The notes under the pieces are model-generated. The model was not told the origin of the DNA. It searched no databases and saw only the letters and a program-made list of their open reading frames with translations. From positions 1 to 64,000 of the forward strand of contig QHVI01000050.1 of assembly GCA_003223515.1 (NCBI GenBank): a DNA stretch of 64,000 nt, read 5' to 3'. Position 1 is the first letter of the stretch. Each line of letters begins with the position of its first letter. This stretch comes from Candidatus Angelobacter sp. Gp1-AA117. GTDB taxonomy: Bacteria; Acidobacteriota; Terriglobia; Terriglobales; Acidobacteriaceae. A program made the translations under genes and the position numbers. Shown piece by piece: positions 1 to 8,214 of the stretch.

Positions 1-153
1 TCGCTGTCCAAGCGCGAACTGGCCAATAGCTGCCCGGATGACGTGGTGGAGTTGATGGAAGATGTCATGCGCTCGATCAATAGCATCCGTACATCGCCCG
101 CGAAGCTGCGCGGCTGCATCGTGCAATCTGATCTTCCTTCTTTTTTGGGTTGA
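1..153 (+). CDS. 3' end of an unidentified gene (partial)
   Basis: Frame 1 is open from the window edge to a TGA at 151-153 and encodes about 50 residues ending in SDLPSFLG. The stretch DDVVELMEDVMRSINSI could be an amphipathic helix. It is truncated at the window start and I do not recognise the family. The open frame could be chance, but the codons look ordinary and no competing gene covers this stretch. Confidence 0.4.
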   Translation, partial: SLSKRELANSCPDDVVELMEDVMRSINSIRTSPAKLRGCIVQSDLPSFLG

Positions 154-177
154 CCTATAACATTATTTATGCAGAGA

Positions 178-621
178 TCAATAGAGGGCCCGCATGCGGT
201 TATTTCGCGGGTTATGTTCGACTTCGGCGAGACCCATGGCTTCCAGCACCGGCGGCACATACATCCCAAAACGGCCGCGCAGGCCTTTTTTCAAGCCATA
301 CCAGCCCTTCACTGGATTCTTATTCGAGCGTCCCCAGGCTTCCACCGTGCCCTCGGCGGCGGATTTCTGCTCGTCGGCACTGCCCAGAAGCATCCAGTCG
401 CCGTGTTTTTTCAGCATCTGGTGCAAATCCTCAATCGCCCGGGCATGATAATGAAGCACAGTCTTGCCTACCTTTACCACCAGGGCAGGCGGATCAAGCG
501 ATTTATCAAGATAAGCTTCAAACTCAGAGGTGCCGGGAGGAGTCTTCAGCTTCCACGGATCTTCTTTGGTTCCGTTACCCGCGGCTGATCCCGAACCTTT
601 TTTCGGAGCCTTTGATGGCAT
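178..621 (-). CDS. Conserved hypothetical protein, 147 aa
   Basis: A soluble protein of 147 residues with a Lys/Gly/Ser-rich start and a compact body containing KVGKTVLHYHARAI, DWMLLGSADEQK and GRFGMYVPP motifs. It resembles a small family of unknown function that I recall from acidobacterial and other soil genomes. I cannot assign a role. The ATG at 621 is preceded by AAGGAA about 9 nt upstream. There is no signal peptide or membrane segment. It faces the partial gene at the window edge, with only about 24 bp between the two stop codons. Confidence 0.75.
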   Translation of the reverse strand: MPSKAPKKGSGSAAGNGTKEDPWKLKTPPGTSEFEAYLDKSLDPPALVVKVGKTVLHYHARAIEDLHQMLKKHGDWMLLGSADEQKSAAEGTVEAWGRSNKNPVKGWYGLKKGLRGRFGMYVPPVLEAMGLAEVEHNPRNNRMRALY

Positions 622-668
622 AAGAATGACTTCCTTTTATGAAAATTTCGATGGCAGCGCGCCGTCTG

Positions 669-1070
669 CTAGAGGAGCCAGGCGACAATCGCGGCGGTCA
701 CTACGAAGCGTGCCAGCCATCCAAGTGAATGTGAGAGACCCAGTTGCGGGTGAAGTCTTGTCCAGATTACGTTGATGAAGATAACGGGAAGAGGGCCAAG
801 CAGCCAGACGATGATGGCCAGCTTCAGAGTGTTTTTGAAAGCGAGGTCTGTGGCGAATATGCACAGGTAAGCGAATACGGCGCAGCTCAGGAGGCCGAAA
901 AGCGTGCTGAACATCATGGTTTTGGCTTCAGTCTGGCCGGGTTTGCCACGCCACATCTCAGGCGTGAGAAGATATTTGTCGTGGAAGAGCACACCCATGA
1001 ACAGCCAGTCGGCAAAGGATGCAGCTACTCCTGAGGCGACAACCGCCAGAATGAACCGGGTCCAATTCAT
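669..1070 (-). CDS. Small integral membrane protein (DUF1761-like), 133 aa
   Basis: The track ORF begins at 1142, but the likely start is the ATG at 1070 (MNWTRFILAVV), which has GGGAG about 9 nt upstream. The extra upstream codons lie in an intergenic repeat. About four hydrophobic segments are visible, including FILAVVASGVAASFADWLF, a segment around LLSCAVFAYLCIF, one around IIVWLLGPLPVIF, and a C-terminal one. The MNW start, length and layout resemble DUF1761 proteins, whose function is unknown. Inner-membrane location is inferred. It stands alone, next to a repeat-rich gap. Confidence 0.65.
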   Translation of the reverse strand: MNWTRFILAVVASGVAASFADWLFMGVLFHDKYLLTPEMWRGKPGQTEAKTMMFSTLFGLLSCAVFAYLCIFATDLAFKNTLKLAIIVWLLGPLPVIFINVIWTRLHPQLGLSHSLGWLARFVVTAAIVAWLL

Positions 1071-1099
1071 GAAATTTATCTCCCTCAATCGCAGTTGAG

Positions 1100-1398
1100 T
1101 AATCAAGTATAGTTTACTCCGCGTTCTCTGCGTCCTCTGCATTGCTATCTTTCAAATTCTTCGCGACCCGAAAAGAATTTGCCGCTTCTCCGTGACTCCC
1201 TTTTCCTCCGGTATTTGCGGATGAGACTTGCCTTCGGCGGGAAGGTAAATACCGGATCACCTCCACAAAATTCTTATTGTTTTTCTCTGTGTCTCAGTGT
1301 TCTCCGTGTCTCCGTGGTTAAGGTTTTGATTCTTATTGCCTCTGCTTACTCTGTTCCTCTGTGTTGCAAAGGTTTTGCCTTTGGTTGCGGCCCTGCCG
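1100..1398. repeat. Intergenic dispersed repeat (CTCCGTGTCTCCGTGGT family), copy 1
   Basis: This gap holds no gene. It contains TTCTCTGCGTCCTCTGC, TGTTCTCCGTGTCTCCGTGG and the block ATTGCCTCTGCTTACTCTGT. These recur nearly verbatim around 25.1-25.3 kb and 27.3-27.8 kb. Read on the minus strand the repeat translates as NHGDTENTETQRK, which produces the spurious 68-aa ORF at 1257-1463. It is a known type of widespread non-coding repeat of unknown function. Confidence 0.8.
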
Positions 1399-2664
1399 TT
1401 AAAACGGATTTTTGTGAAACGCCCCGCGGAATCTCCCATGGGGATCAGGTATGCGTAGCACATAGATGCTGGCGCTCACATGGGGAGCGAATACAACCAC
1501 TGAATTATCCGTCAATAACCCTGAAATACCCTGAAAGGGGCCGTCACCGTTTAGAATCTGGCCGGTGCCGCCAAAACGGATGGCCGGTTGTCCTGAAATC
1601 TGGGTAAGAAAAACACGTCCTTCGCTGCTGTTGCCGGTGAAGCCTCCAATGCGACGGCCTTGGTGATCCGTGAAAACGAACTCATCGAAGTTGGTGAAGG
1701 GAATTGGATTCAGCGCGGTTCCTCCCGGCCAGCCAGGATTGAAATTGATGGTGGCCGTGATCTTGCCGATGCGTGGGCCTGGCTCCGCTGTGCTTCGTAT
1801 CCCACTCTCGCCGCGGACTTTGAAATCAATATCAAAAAGACGCAGACCCTGCTCTACCGTCAAGCCCATGGGCTGTCCACCGGGACCGATTCTGGGAGTG
1901 ACTTTATCTGAGGGAACAGCTTCACCCCGCAACAGGACGTAAGTGATATCCGGTTCGGGATTGGCCAGCTCTTCTGGGTCAGGCAAGATGCTGTCCGTAG
2001 AGAAGGTGTCCTGGCGGTCCATCACGCGCAGGATTATATTGCCCGTAAATCCTCGATTCAGGTCGAGCGTTCCGCAATACAGGTAAATTGCTTCCTCGTG
2101 TCCCTGGAACTGTCCGAAACCTTCCACGATTGTGCCGATGGCAGTCACGTGGAGTTGTCCCTGGCGGCCGGCATTCATTGGAAAAGTGCGTCCGGTGCCG
2201 AATCCGCGAAAACCGTTTTCGCCGTTTCCGAAGGCGCAGACCGAATCGAGCATGACAAAACGCTGGGAGCGTGAGAGATCAAGAGGCGTTGGCGGAGGCT
2301 GCTTTCCCGGCGCGCCCGAGAAGTCATCAGGTGCCAACATCCACCTGTGGGTAAATGTCCCCACTGATTCGCCTACTATATCTTCCGCTGTGATGGGCGA
2401 GCGGGCGCCCGGCGGCTGCGTCCTGATCACAAAGCGGTGCAGGTTTTCATGAATGCGCATCCCAACCGGCGCGTTATAACTTCCACCGTAAATAGCAGGC
2501 TGGGCAGCGCTGCCATGAGGGATGGAAAATATATTCAGGTTGGCGGCGCGGTCCACCTGGGCTTGCATCTCTTCCGGTGAAATGCTGCTGGCTCCGGGAC
2601 CAGGGGCAAATAACGCAGAAGCTGCGGCACCCGGTGGTGGCCCTACGGTTCCCTGATTTGCCAT
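1399..2664 (-). CDS. Unrecognised beta-rich protein of the accessory cluster, 421 aa
   Basis: The start is taken as the ATG at 2664 (MANQGTVGPPPG), with AAGGAGAATTTGAG directly upstream. The track ORF adds 57 unlikely residues. There is no signal peptide. The N-terminus is Pro/Ala/Gly-rich, followed by a long beta-rich body. Segments such as GTIVEGFGQFQGHEEAIYL and GTGQILNGDGPFQGISG resemble the 'G-x-F-x-G-x-x-G' turns of allene-oxide-cyclase-like barrels, but this is weak. GTLDLNRGFTGNIILRV loosely echoes GALDLRNGRMLNSML in the 1123-aa neighbour at 4843, so the two may share a domain. It is the last gene of the minus-strand cluster and lies 34 bp after the dehalogenase-like fusion, so it is probably co-transcribed. 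Function unknown. Confidence 0.7.
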   Translation of the reverse strand: MANQGTVGPPPGAAASALFAPGPGASSISPEEMQAQVDRAANLNIFSIPHGSAAQPAIYGGSYNAPVGMRIHENLHRFVIRTQPPGARSPITAEDIVGESVGTFTHRWMLAPDDFSGAPGKQPPPTPLDLSRSQRFVMLDSVCAFGNGENGFRGFGTGRTFPMNAGRQGQLHVTAIGTIVEGFGQFQGHEEAIYLYCGTLDLNRGFTGNIILRVMDRQDTFSTDSILPDPEELANPEPDITYVLLRGEAVPSDKVTPRIGPGGQPMGLTVEQGLRLFDIDFKVRGESGIRSTAEPGPRIGKITATINFNPGWPGGTALNPIPFTNFDEFVFTDHQGRRIGGFTGNSSEGRVFLTQISGQPAIRFGGTGQILNGDGPFQGISGLLTDNSVVVFAPHVSASIYVLRIPDPHGRFRGAFHKNPF

Positions 2665-2698
2665 TCTCAAATTCTCCTTGCAATTATGGGTGGATTGC

Positions 2699-4630
2699 TC
2701 ATCGAGGAAGGTTGCGATACCAGGCTGCGATCTCGCGGCCAATTCGATGAGGGCTGCTTTCCTGCAGGAAGTGCAGTCCAGGGCCGATGAAGACCGATTG
2801 CAGATTGTTGATGTTCTGCTGGCACCAGGTAACATGTTCCTGAGTCAGCAGCGCACCGGGTGTGGCATACAGCATGAGCTTGGGAATTTCTGATCTCTGC
2901 AACCGCTCGCTGTACTCGCTTACTGCCTCCCATACATCGCGGGGTTCGCCGCCAATCGGCGTCTGGCGGGGGAATTGCCATATCGGGAATCGGCTCTCGC
3001 GCGTTCTGAAGGGCTCGCGATAATAATTCATCTCTTTTTCAGAGAGCTGTCTTCCCGCTGCCTGCGGCAAGAGTTGCTCGATGAACATGTTTTGCTCCAC
3101 GATCATCTGCCAGCCTTCGCCACCCACACCGCCGGTGCGGAATTTCCGGAAAATCTCCCTGAATTCCGGCGTGGAGAATTTGTCCCATGGATAAGGCCGC
3201 ACAATGGCTTCAAAGAAGGCGATGGCGTTGATGTTCTCCTGGTGGTGCATCGCGTAATGGAAGCCCAGCCCCGAGCCCTGGTCGTGCAGCACCAGAGTGA
3301 TATCGCGCAGGTCCAGCGCTTCAATGAAGGCCTTGACGTAGCGGGCGTGGTCGCGCCACAGGTATTCAATCTGCGGCTTATCAGAGCGCCCGAAGCCAAT
3401 CAGGTCAGGCGCGATGCAGCGGCCCAGCGGGCTCAGATAAGGGATGATGTTCCGCCATATATAAGACCAGGATGGATTGCCGTGCAGCAGCAGAATGGTG
3501 CTGCCTGATCCCTGCTCGATGTAATGCATGCGCGAGCCGAGCACGTCTACATAATGAGGCGCATAAGGATAATCAGGCGAGATGTTGGGCTCCGCCATGG
3601 AAGGAGAAGGAGCAGAAGCAGGAGCCGACGCAGGCTGTGACGATGACGGCGGCGCCTGTGCAGGAGCAGCAGCCTGTGGAGGATCTGGCATGGTTGGAGC
3701 AGGCCACGGCATTGGCCCCCAACCCGACGCAGGTTGCGCCTGTGTCTGGGCTGCTGCAGATGGAGCATTTTGCCTCGCCGTGGATGGCTCATTCCTGCCG
3801 TACGATTGCTGTTGTGTGCTGAAATCCTGCGGGGCCGGTGTGAATGGCTGGGCCGCAGCCGCAGTGGTGCGCTGCATCATATCGGCAGCCATATTGGACC
3901 AGCCCCGAAATGGTTCGGAGCTGTTATTGCGATTGCCAAACGCTCCAAAGGTCATGTTATAGGCGGCCTTCTGCACGGCATCTCCAAGCTGGAAGGCTGC
4001 TCGCAAAGGAACGCTCAGCTCTCCTTCGGTGGCGCGGGCCAGGTTTTCAAAAGACTGCGCGGCCTTATCTGGATTGAAGATGTTGGCAACCTGCTGCAGC
4101 CCGAATAGAGACATGGCATAAGGGAAGCTGAGCATGGACGCATAACTGTTGCCGCCGCCATGGCCGCCATAACCTGAGCTGGAATTCTGCCGGTCTGTGT
4201 AGCGCCCGCGCTCCTGGCCCTGGCCTGGAATATCGGTGCGGTACTCACGCCATCCATAATAAAAGCGCAGATCAGGAGGCGCGACGATCAGATCGCCCAC
4301 CGAATGCTGAAACCGCTGGAGATGCTGCGAGTCCCATTGTGTGCGGAACAGGTCCCGCGTCTGCCAGTCTTCATAGATCAGGTATTCGATTCCTTCAGAA
4401 GGACCTCCAGCCTTTACTGCCTTATGAAACGCAAATACGTTGCAGCCGGGCAAGCGTCTTGTGGCCTCGGTCAGGGCATTTGCGTTCTGCAGGAAGATAC
4501 CTTCTTTTTGCGGGTTCACTTTGAACAGCACAGTGGCGGCAATGGGGACTTGCGCAGGCAACGAATCCAGCATCTGTGACACCTGTGCCCGGACTTGATC
4601 GATAGATGGTGGTTGCTGATCTTGTGCCAT
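2699..4630 (-). CDS. ABM monooxygenase-like / phasin-like / haloalkane dehalogenase-like fusion, 643 aa
   Basis: Three parts are visible. Residues about 20-120 look like an antibiotic-biosynthesis-monooxygenase (ABM) ferredoxin-like domain (VNPQKEGIFLQNANALTEA ... GIEYLIYEDWQTRD). Residues about 150-240 hold the cluster's recurrent hydrophobic module (SFPYAMSLFGLQQVANIF, then LGDAVQKAAYNMTFGAF). A Pro/Ala/Gln-rich linker leads to an alpha/beta hydrolase from about 355. This last domain has the haloalkane dehalogenase signature: HGNPSWSYIWRN, nucleophile Asp in VLHDQGSGLG, acid Glu in FFEAIVRP, and His in GPGLHFLQE. The residue after the nucleophile is Gln where dehalogenases have the halide-binding Trp (HDW), so true dehalogenation is doubtful. 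The ATG at 4630 (AAAGGA 3 nt upstream) is preferred over the GTG at 4645. A cytoplasmic, granule- or membrane-attached enzyme is inferred. Confidence 0.85.
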   Translation of the reverse strand: MAQDQQPPSIDQVRAQVSQMLDSLPAQVPIAATVLFKVNPQKEGIFLQNANALTEATRRLPGCNVFAFHKAVKAGGPSEGIEYLIYEDWQTRDLFRTQWDSQHLQRFQHSVGDLIVAPPDLRFYYGWREYRTDIPGQGQERGRYTDRQNSSSGYGGHGGGNSYASMLSFPYAMSLFGLQQVANIFNPDKAAQSFENLARATEGELSVPLRAAFQLGDAVQKAAYNMTFGAFGNRNNSSEPFRGWSNMAADMMQRTTAAAAQPFTPAPQDFSTQQQSYGRNEPSTARQNAPSAAAQTQAQPASGWGPMPWPAPTMPDPPQAAAPAQAPPSSSQPASAPASAPSPSMAEPNISPDYPYAPHYVDVLGSRMHYIEQGSGSTILLLHGNPSWSYIWRNIIPYLSPLGRCIAPDLIGFGRSDKPQIEYLWRDHARYVKAFIEALDLRDITLVLHDQGSGLGFHYAMHHQENINAIAFFEAIVRPYPWDKFSTPEFREIFRKFRTGGVGGEGWQMIVEQNMFIEQLLPQAAGRQLSEKEMNYYREPFRTRESRFPIWQFPRQTPIGGEPRDVWEAVSEYSERLQRSEIPKLMLYATPGALLTQEHVTWCQQNINNLQSVFIGPGLHFLQESSPHRIGREIAAWYRNLPR

Positions 4631-4639
4631 GTATCCTTT

Positions 4640-4690
4640 GTTCACACCTGCGTGCGCAATAAAATGTTCACACCTGCGTGCGCAATAAAA
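4640..4690. repeat. Two tandem copies of a 26-bp direct repeat
   Basis: GTTCACACCTGCGTGCGCAA plus a short A/T tail occurs twice back to back, directly upstream of the ABM-dehalogenase fusion start. The first copy overlaps the alternative GTG codon of that gene. It could be an operator or replication slippage. Nothing else identifies it. Confidence 0.85.
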
Positions 4691-4693
4691 ATC

Positions 4694-4725
4694 CTTATGG
4701 AACGCAGCCGCCCCGGCTGCGCGGA
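4694..4725. repeat. Dispersed palindromic repeat (CGCAGCCGCCCCGGCTGCG), copy 1
   Basis: The sequence TTATGGAACGCAGCCGCCCC followed by GGCTGCGCGG forms a strong hairpin. Near-identical copies lie at about 48747 and 50268, with degenerate or interrupted copies at about 28926 and 59082. All are intergenic. It behaves like a REP/BIME-type element. The rest of the 4646-4842 gap holds nothing else I recognise. Confidence 0.8.
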
Positions 4726-4842
4726 AAACCCATGCTCAATATTCGTTCCCGAGCACTTCCTGCTTGAGCCATTACCGGGCGACAATCATGAGACGCATAG
4801 CTTCCGGAATTTTGCGAAAACCGGTCAAACTGGCAGGGTGCT

Positions 4843-7800
4843 TTAAGGCAATGCTTCCTGCTCGATGGCCGGTTTGGTATTCACATTCGAAATATCTCCC
4901 TGGGCTATCTGAATGCCGACATAGGGCTTACCGGCGGAAGTGCAAATCTGTACAGCCGCCTGCTGCACCGTGCGGGTCCCGTCTTTGCTCCATAGGCCGA
5001 AGCCACTGAAGCTGACCGTGTCGTAGTCATCGTCGTAAGTCGATGTTCCGGAGTTGCTGAAATCTACCCATGCTAGGCTGTGCAGGCGGAAGCAGCCCTG
5101 CTGGCTATGGTTTTGGTATTCGAATAAAGGAGGCGTCTCCATCGGATCGGCGGCAATGCGGTAACTGTAAGAGAAGACATCACCGGTGGAGGCGCGTACC
5201 TGGTTTTCCGAGCCTTCCTTCACAATTCCCTCAGACGATCCATTGCGGATTGCATGAAACCACAGGAACGGGTCAAGCGAAGAATTCGGGCCAACAGCGA
5301 AGCCGGTGGCAAAATCCGGGTTCGGGAACTTCAAGCCCTCCGGATAAGGAATGTGGACGATCCCCTGAAAGCGGAATACCTTCTGGTTGCGCGGGCCTTT
5401 CACCAGCACGGCGGGCCCGCGGAAAAAGAATGAACTCTGGGGCGTGCAGGGTTCCACGCGCAGCAGAGCAAAAATCAAATCCTGGCTGATGAAGGCGCGG
5501 TGCAACATGCTGTTGAGCATCCGCCCGTTGCGCAGGTCGAGTGCTCCTACGGAAATATCAAAGGGATCATCGATGATGGAAAGATCGTCCAGGGCATAGT
5601 TGCGCATGGGAAAGCGCAAAAACTCATTGAAGCCCTGCGGGCCGGGTGAGAGACGGGAGGGAAAGACATCGGTGATGGGAGAGGGCGGCAGCGGAGCCAT
5701 GATCCCGCCAGCAGGGACGCTCCACACGGCCATAGGCACTGAATTCTGCGTGCGCGGCCCGAACTGTATCTGCAACCTGCCTAGAAGATGCGACCTGCCT
5801 TTGGCCGGCCCACCTAAATGAGGAGCATTGAGGTGAAATGCGTCGCCGAAGGCGCTGTTGTGCGTGAAGAGTGTGAACTCCTGAATAGTATTGAATGGTA
5901 TGGGCGGCAAGGCCGCATCGCTGGAACCGGCAGTGTCCCTGGTGCTGAGTTGCAGGTGCGGATGCATGACCGTCCCCGATGCCGGAATCACGGCGTGCTG
6001 GCCGCTGGCGCTCACAAAGTTGAGCGGCCACAGCGCCCTCGGTCCAAGCGGAACAAACATGGAGCCGTAAAAAGTGAAATCCAGCAGGCCGTCCGGACGC
6101 TGTTGAAATTCAGCCCACGCTGAAGCGTAAATCTGCTGTTGCTCCGGTGTTGGTGGTGGACAATTCGAGGGTGGCGGGTTTCTGAATGTGACCGGGCCCC
6201 ACGGAGCCGTGGGATTGACTCCCACCAGAATCTGCAACGCAGCGCTGCCGTATTGCGCGTAGACGGTGAGATTGAAGACCTCGCCGGTCTCCAGGTCGAG
6301 ATCGCCGGAGGAGACCAATCCCTGGGCTTCATCCACACGATTGTTCTGAAACGCCATTTTGAAAAATTGGGGCGCTACGAGCACGGAATCTTCACCGGTG
6401 AAACCGCTCATGAAGGAAAGCTCAAAATGGCTGATGTGATTCACCGGCTCGCTGAATTTGGTCTTGAGGAAGCCGCTGAGGTGGCTATCGACCATGGCCA
6501 GGCCGCCAAAAATGAAATCGGCAGTGCTGCCAAACCTTTGCTCCTGGGGGTTGCGCACGTTGAGCGCGCTGATGCCATCGCCGAAATAGCTGGAAGAAGC
6601 ATTCAGAGGCAAAACCTGTTCCAGCCCCGGAGGAAGCCGCAGAGGAAGCGTGGATGGTTGTGGCGGCGTTAACGGCGCTAGCTGTTCCCAGTTGTCTTCC
6701 ACGCTGAAGCGCTGATCATCGTCTTCAGTAGATGCATTGAAAAGCGCCTCATCCATGCCTGCATCGGGATCGAATGGCAGTTGCCTCAATTCTGCTGAAG
6801 ACCAGTTAGGGCCTTCGGCTTGCCGGCATGCGGCTGCGGGATCACTGCCGACCACAGCATTCAGGTCAATGAGGTTAAACGTAGCGCCGTAGTGTGCATT
6901 GAGAAGCTGCAGGATTTCATTGGCAATGATGGCCTGCCCGGTCTGGCCGGGATAGTAACCATTTAAGGAGTAGAAGCCTCCCATGTATTCGCCGGTGAGT
7001 GTTCTGTTTCCGGCGTGGTATCCCTGCTGCCCGACACGGCGGAAGAGACCGGCGATGTCATAAAGTAATGCTCCGTTATCCTGCACTAGCTGGGCAAGAC
7101 GCTCGTTGATTTCTGCAATCCGGCTGCTGATCTCGTTCGCGGCCCCGGCGCTGATGAGTGCGTCAGGATGCAGAGCCCCCAGCGACCTGCTGAAAATCTG
7201 GAATCCAATTTCATTCAGGCCGTTGAGCGTGACCACATCGCCCGGTTTGATCTCGTAGCGTTCGTAAAGGAATGAAGGCTCGACTTTGGCAATGCGGGCT
7301 GCAGTTTCCACGGAAGAGAAGTGAGCAGTGTCAAAGGGATCGGGAATATTCAAAGCCAGCACTTCTGCTCCGGCGTCCTTGAGGCGGCGGATGATTTCAG
7401 AATACTGGGAGATGAGTTCCTCAGCATTGGGCAGAAATCCGGGGTTTTCGTGAACGGCAGCTTCCAGCGCCTCGTAATAACCCAGCTCCACGATTACAAA
7501 AGTTGGAGATTGTTGTAGCGCATATTCCAACTGCGTTGGCGCTGATCTCTCTCCGTAAGCAATGGAGAGGATGCCCCACATAAGGTTAGCGGCAGTCTGC
7601 CGGGCATCTGTGCGGTGGATGAGTGGCTGCAGAGGGCAAAGAGAAGCCGCATCGTGAACGCGAAATCCCGGCACAGAGAGATTCGCCACTCGTTTTGGCG
7701 GCAGTTCGGAGAGCACAGTCGTTTGCAGTGGAGCAGGAATGCGCACGCTGAGTCGCTGGAATCCGGGAAAATCTCCGAGTCCTGGCGCCTGGATGAAATG

Positions 7801-8214
7801 CGTGGGAAGGTCGGCTCCCATCTGCCGAGCCATCTGGGCAGGGAAGCTCCACATCTGTGTTTCGGCGGTAAGAGTAAAGTCGCCCACCCCGGCGGCCAGG
7901 CCTTCACCCAGAACCATCAAACATGAGGTGTTCAGGCTTCCGCCGTTTGTGGCTGGACGCGAAACTTGAATGGGCGCATTTGCCGGTTGACCATAGTCCG
8001 GGCGTGGTACGGGAGTGGATGGAGAAGATGGAGAAGGTGGAGAAGGTGGAGACGATGGGGAAGGCGGAAATTGTTGGGCGTAGTTGTTCCCCGGACTAAG
8101 GTCCGGGGCTTCCATCCGTGATTGTCCCGGCAGCAACAAGTTCATGAACGTCCTTGCGCTTAACAGTGGCATGGCCCAGGAGAAGCGCAGGATGGATTGG
8201 ATCAGCTCACGCAT
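4843..8214 (-). CDS. Very large protein with N-terminal hydrophobic module and degenerate SGNH-hydrolase domain, 1123 aa
   Basis: The start is the ATG at 8214 (MRELIQSILRFSWAMPLL), which overlaps the end of the patatin gene by 8 bp (ATGCGTGA). Residues about 8-30 carry the cluster's F-S-W-A-x-x-L-L module, followed by a Pro/Ser repeat linker. Residues about 90-440 have the layout of an SGNH/GDSL hydrolase, but every catalytic block is altered. The GDSL Ser block reads VLGEGLAAG, the G-x-N-D block reads ELGYYEALEA, and the D-x-x-H block reads NGYYPGQTGQA. This suggests a catalytically dead, perhaps ligand-binding, domain. The remaining roughly 650 residues look beta-rich and are unrecognised. 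There is no classical signal peptide. It is co-transcribed with the patatin upstream. Confidence 0.8.
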   Translation of the reverse strand: MRELIQSILRFSWAMPLLSARTFMNLLLPGQSRMEAPDLSPGNNYAQQFPPSPSSPPSPPSPSSPSTPVPRPDYGQPANAPIQVSRPATNGGSLNTSCLMVLGEGLAAGVGDFTLTAETQMWSFPAQMARQMGADLPTHFIQAPGLGDFPGFQRLSVRIPAPLQTTVLSELPPKRVANLSVPGFRVHDAASLCPLQPLIHRTDARQTAANLMWGILSIAYGERSAPTQLEYALQQSPTFVIVELGYYEALEAAVHENPGFLPNAEELISQYSEIIRRLKDAGAEVLALNIPDPFDTAHFSSVETAARIAKVEPSFLYERYEIKPGDVVTLNGLNEIGFQIFSRSLGALHPDALISAGAANEISSRIAEINERLAQLVQDNGALLYDIAGLFRRVGQQGYHAGNRTLTGEYMGGFYSLNGYYPGQTGQAIIANEILQLLNAHYGATFNLIDLNAVVGSDPAAACRQAEGPNWSSAELRQLPFDPDAGMDEALFNASTEDDDQRFSVEDNWEQLAPLTPPQPSTLPLRLPPGLEQVLPLNASSSYFGDGISALNVRNPQEQRFGSTADFIFGGLAMVDSHLSGFLKTKFSEPVNHISHFELSFMSGFTGEDSVLVAPQFFKMAFQNNRVDEAQGLVSSGDLDLETGEVFNLTVYAQYGSAALQILVGVNPTAPWGPVTFRNPPPSNCPPPTPEQQQIYASAWAEFQQRPDGLLDFTFYGSMFVPLGPRALWPLNFVSASGQHAVIPASGTVMHPHLQLSTRDTAGSSDAALPPIPFNTIQEFTLFTHNSAFGDAFHLNAPHLGGPAKGRSHLLGRLQIQFGPRTQNSVPMAVWSVPAGGIMAPLPPSPITDVFPSRLSPGPQGFNEFLRFPMRNYALDDLSIIDDPFDISVGALDLRNGRMLNSMLHRAFISQDLIFALLRVEPCTPQSSFFFRGPAVLVKGPRNQKVFRFQGIVHIPYPEGLKFPNPDFATGFAVGPNSSLDPFLWFHAIRNGSSEGIVKEGSENQVRASTGDVFSYSYRIAADPMETPPLFEYQNHSQQGCFRLHSLAWVDFSNSGTSTYDDDYDTVSFSGFGLWSKDGTRTVQQAAVQICTSAGKPYVGIQIAQGDISNVNTKPAIEQEALP
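8087..8116. repeat. Hairpin repeat (CCCCGGACTAAxGTCCGGGG) inside a coding sequence
   Basis: TTCCCCGGACTAAGGTCCGGGGCTTCCAT (split across two lines of the sequence) is almost identical to 33289-33316 at the end of the CLF-like gene. Here it lies in frame within the 1123-aa gene, just after the hydrophobic module, and encodes EAPDLSPGNN. Confidence 0.85.

Noticed and set aside
1257-1463. 68-aa minus-strand ORF with NHGDTENTETQRK
   Set aside because: It is the translation of a dispersed non-coding repeat and lacks a ribosome-binding site.
3582-4108. Plus-strand ORFs of 124-126 aa opposite the fusion gene
   Set aside because: They are shadows of the Pro/Ala/Gln-rich linker, whose reverse strand is Gly/Ala/Cys-rich by composition.
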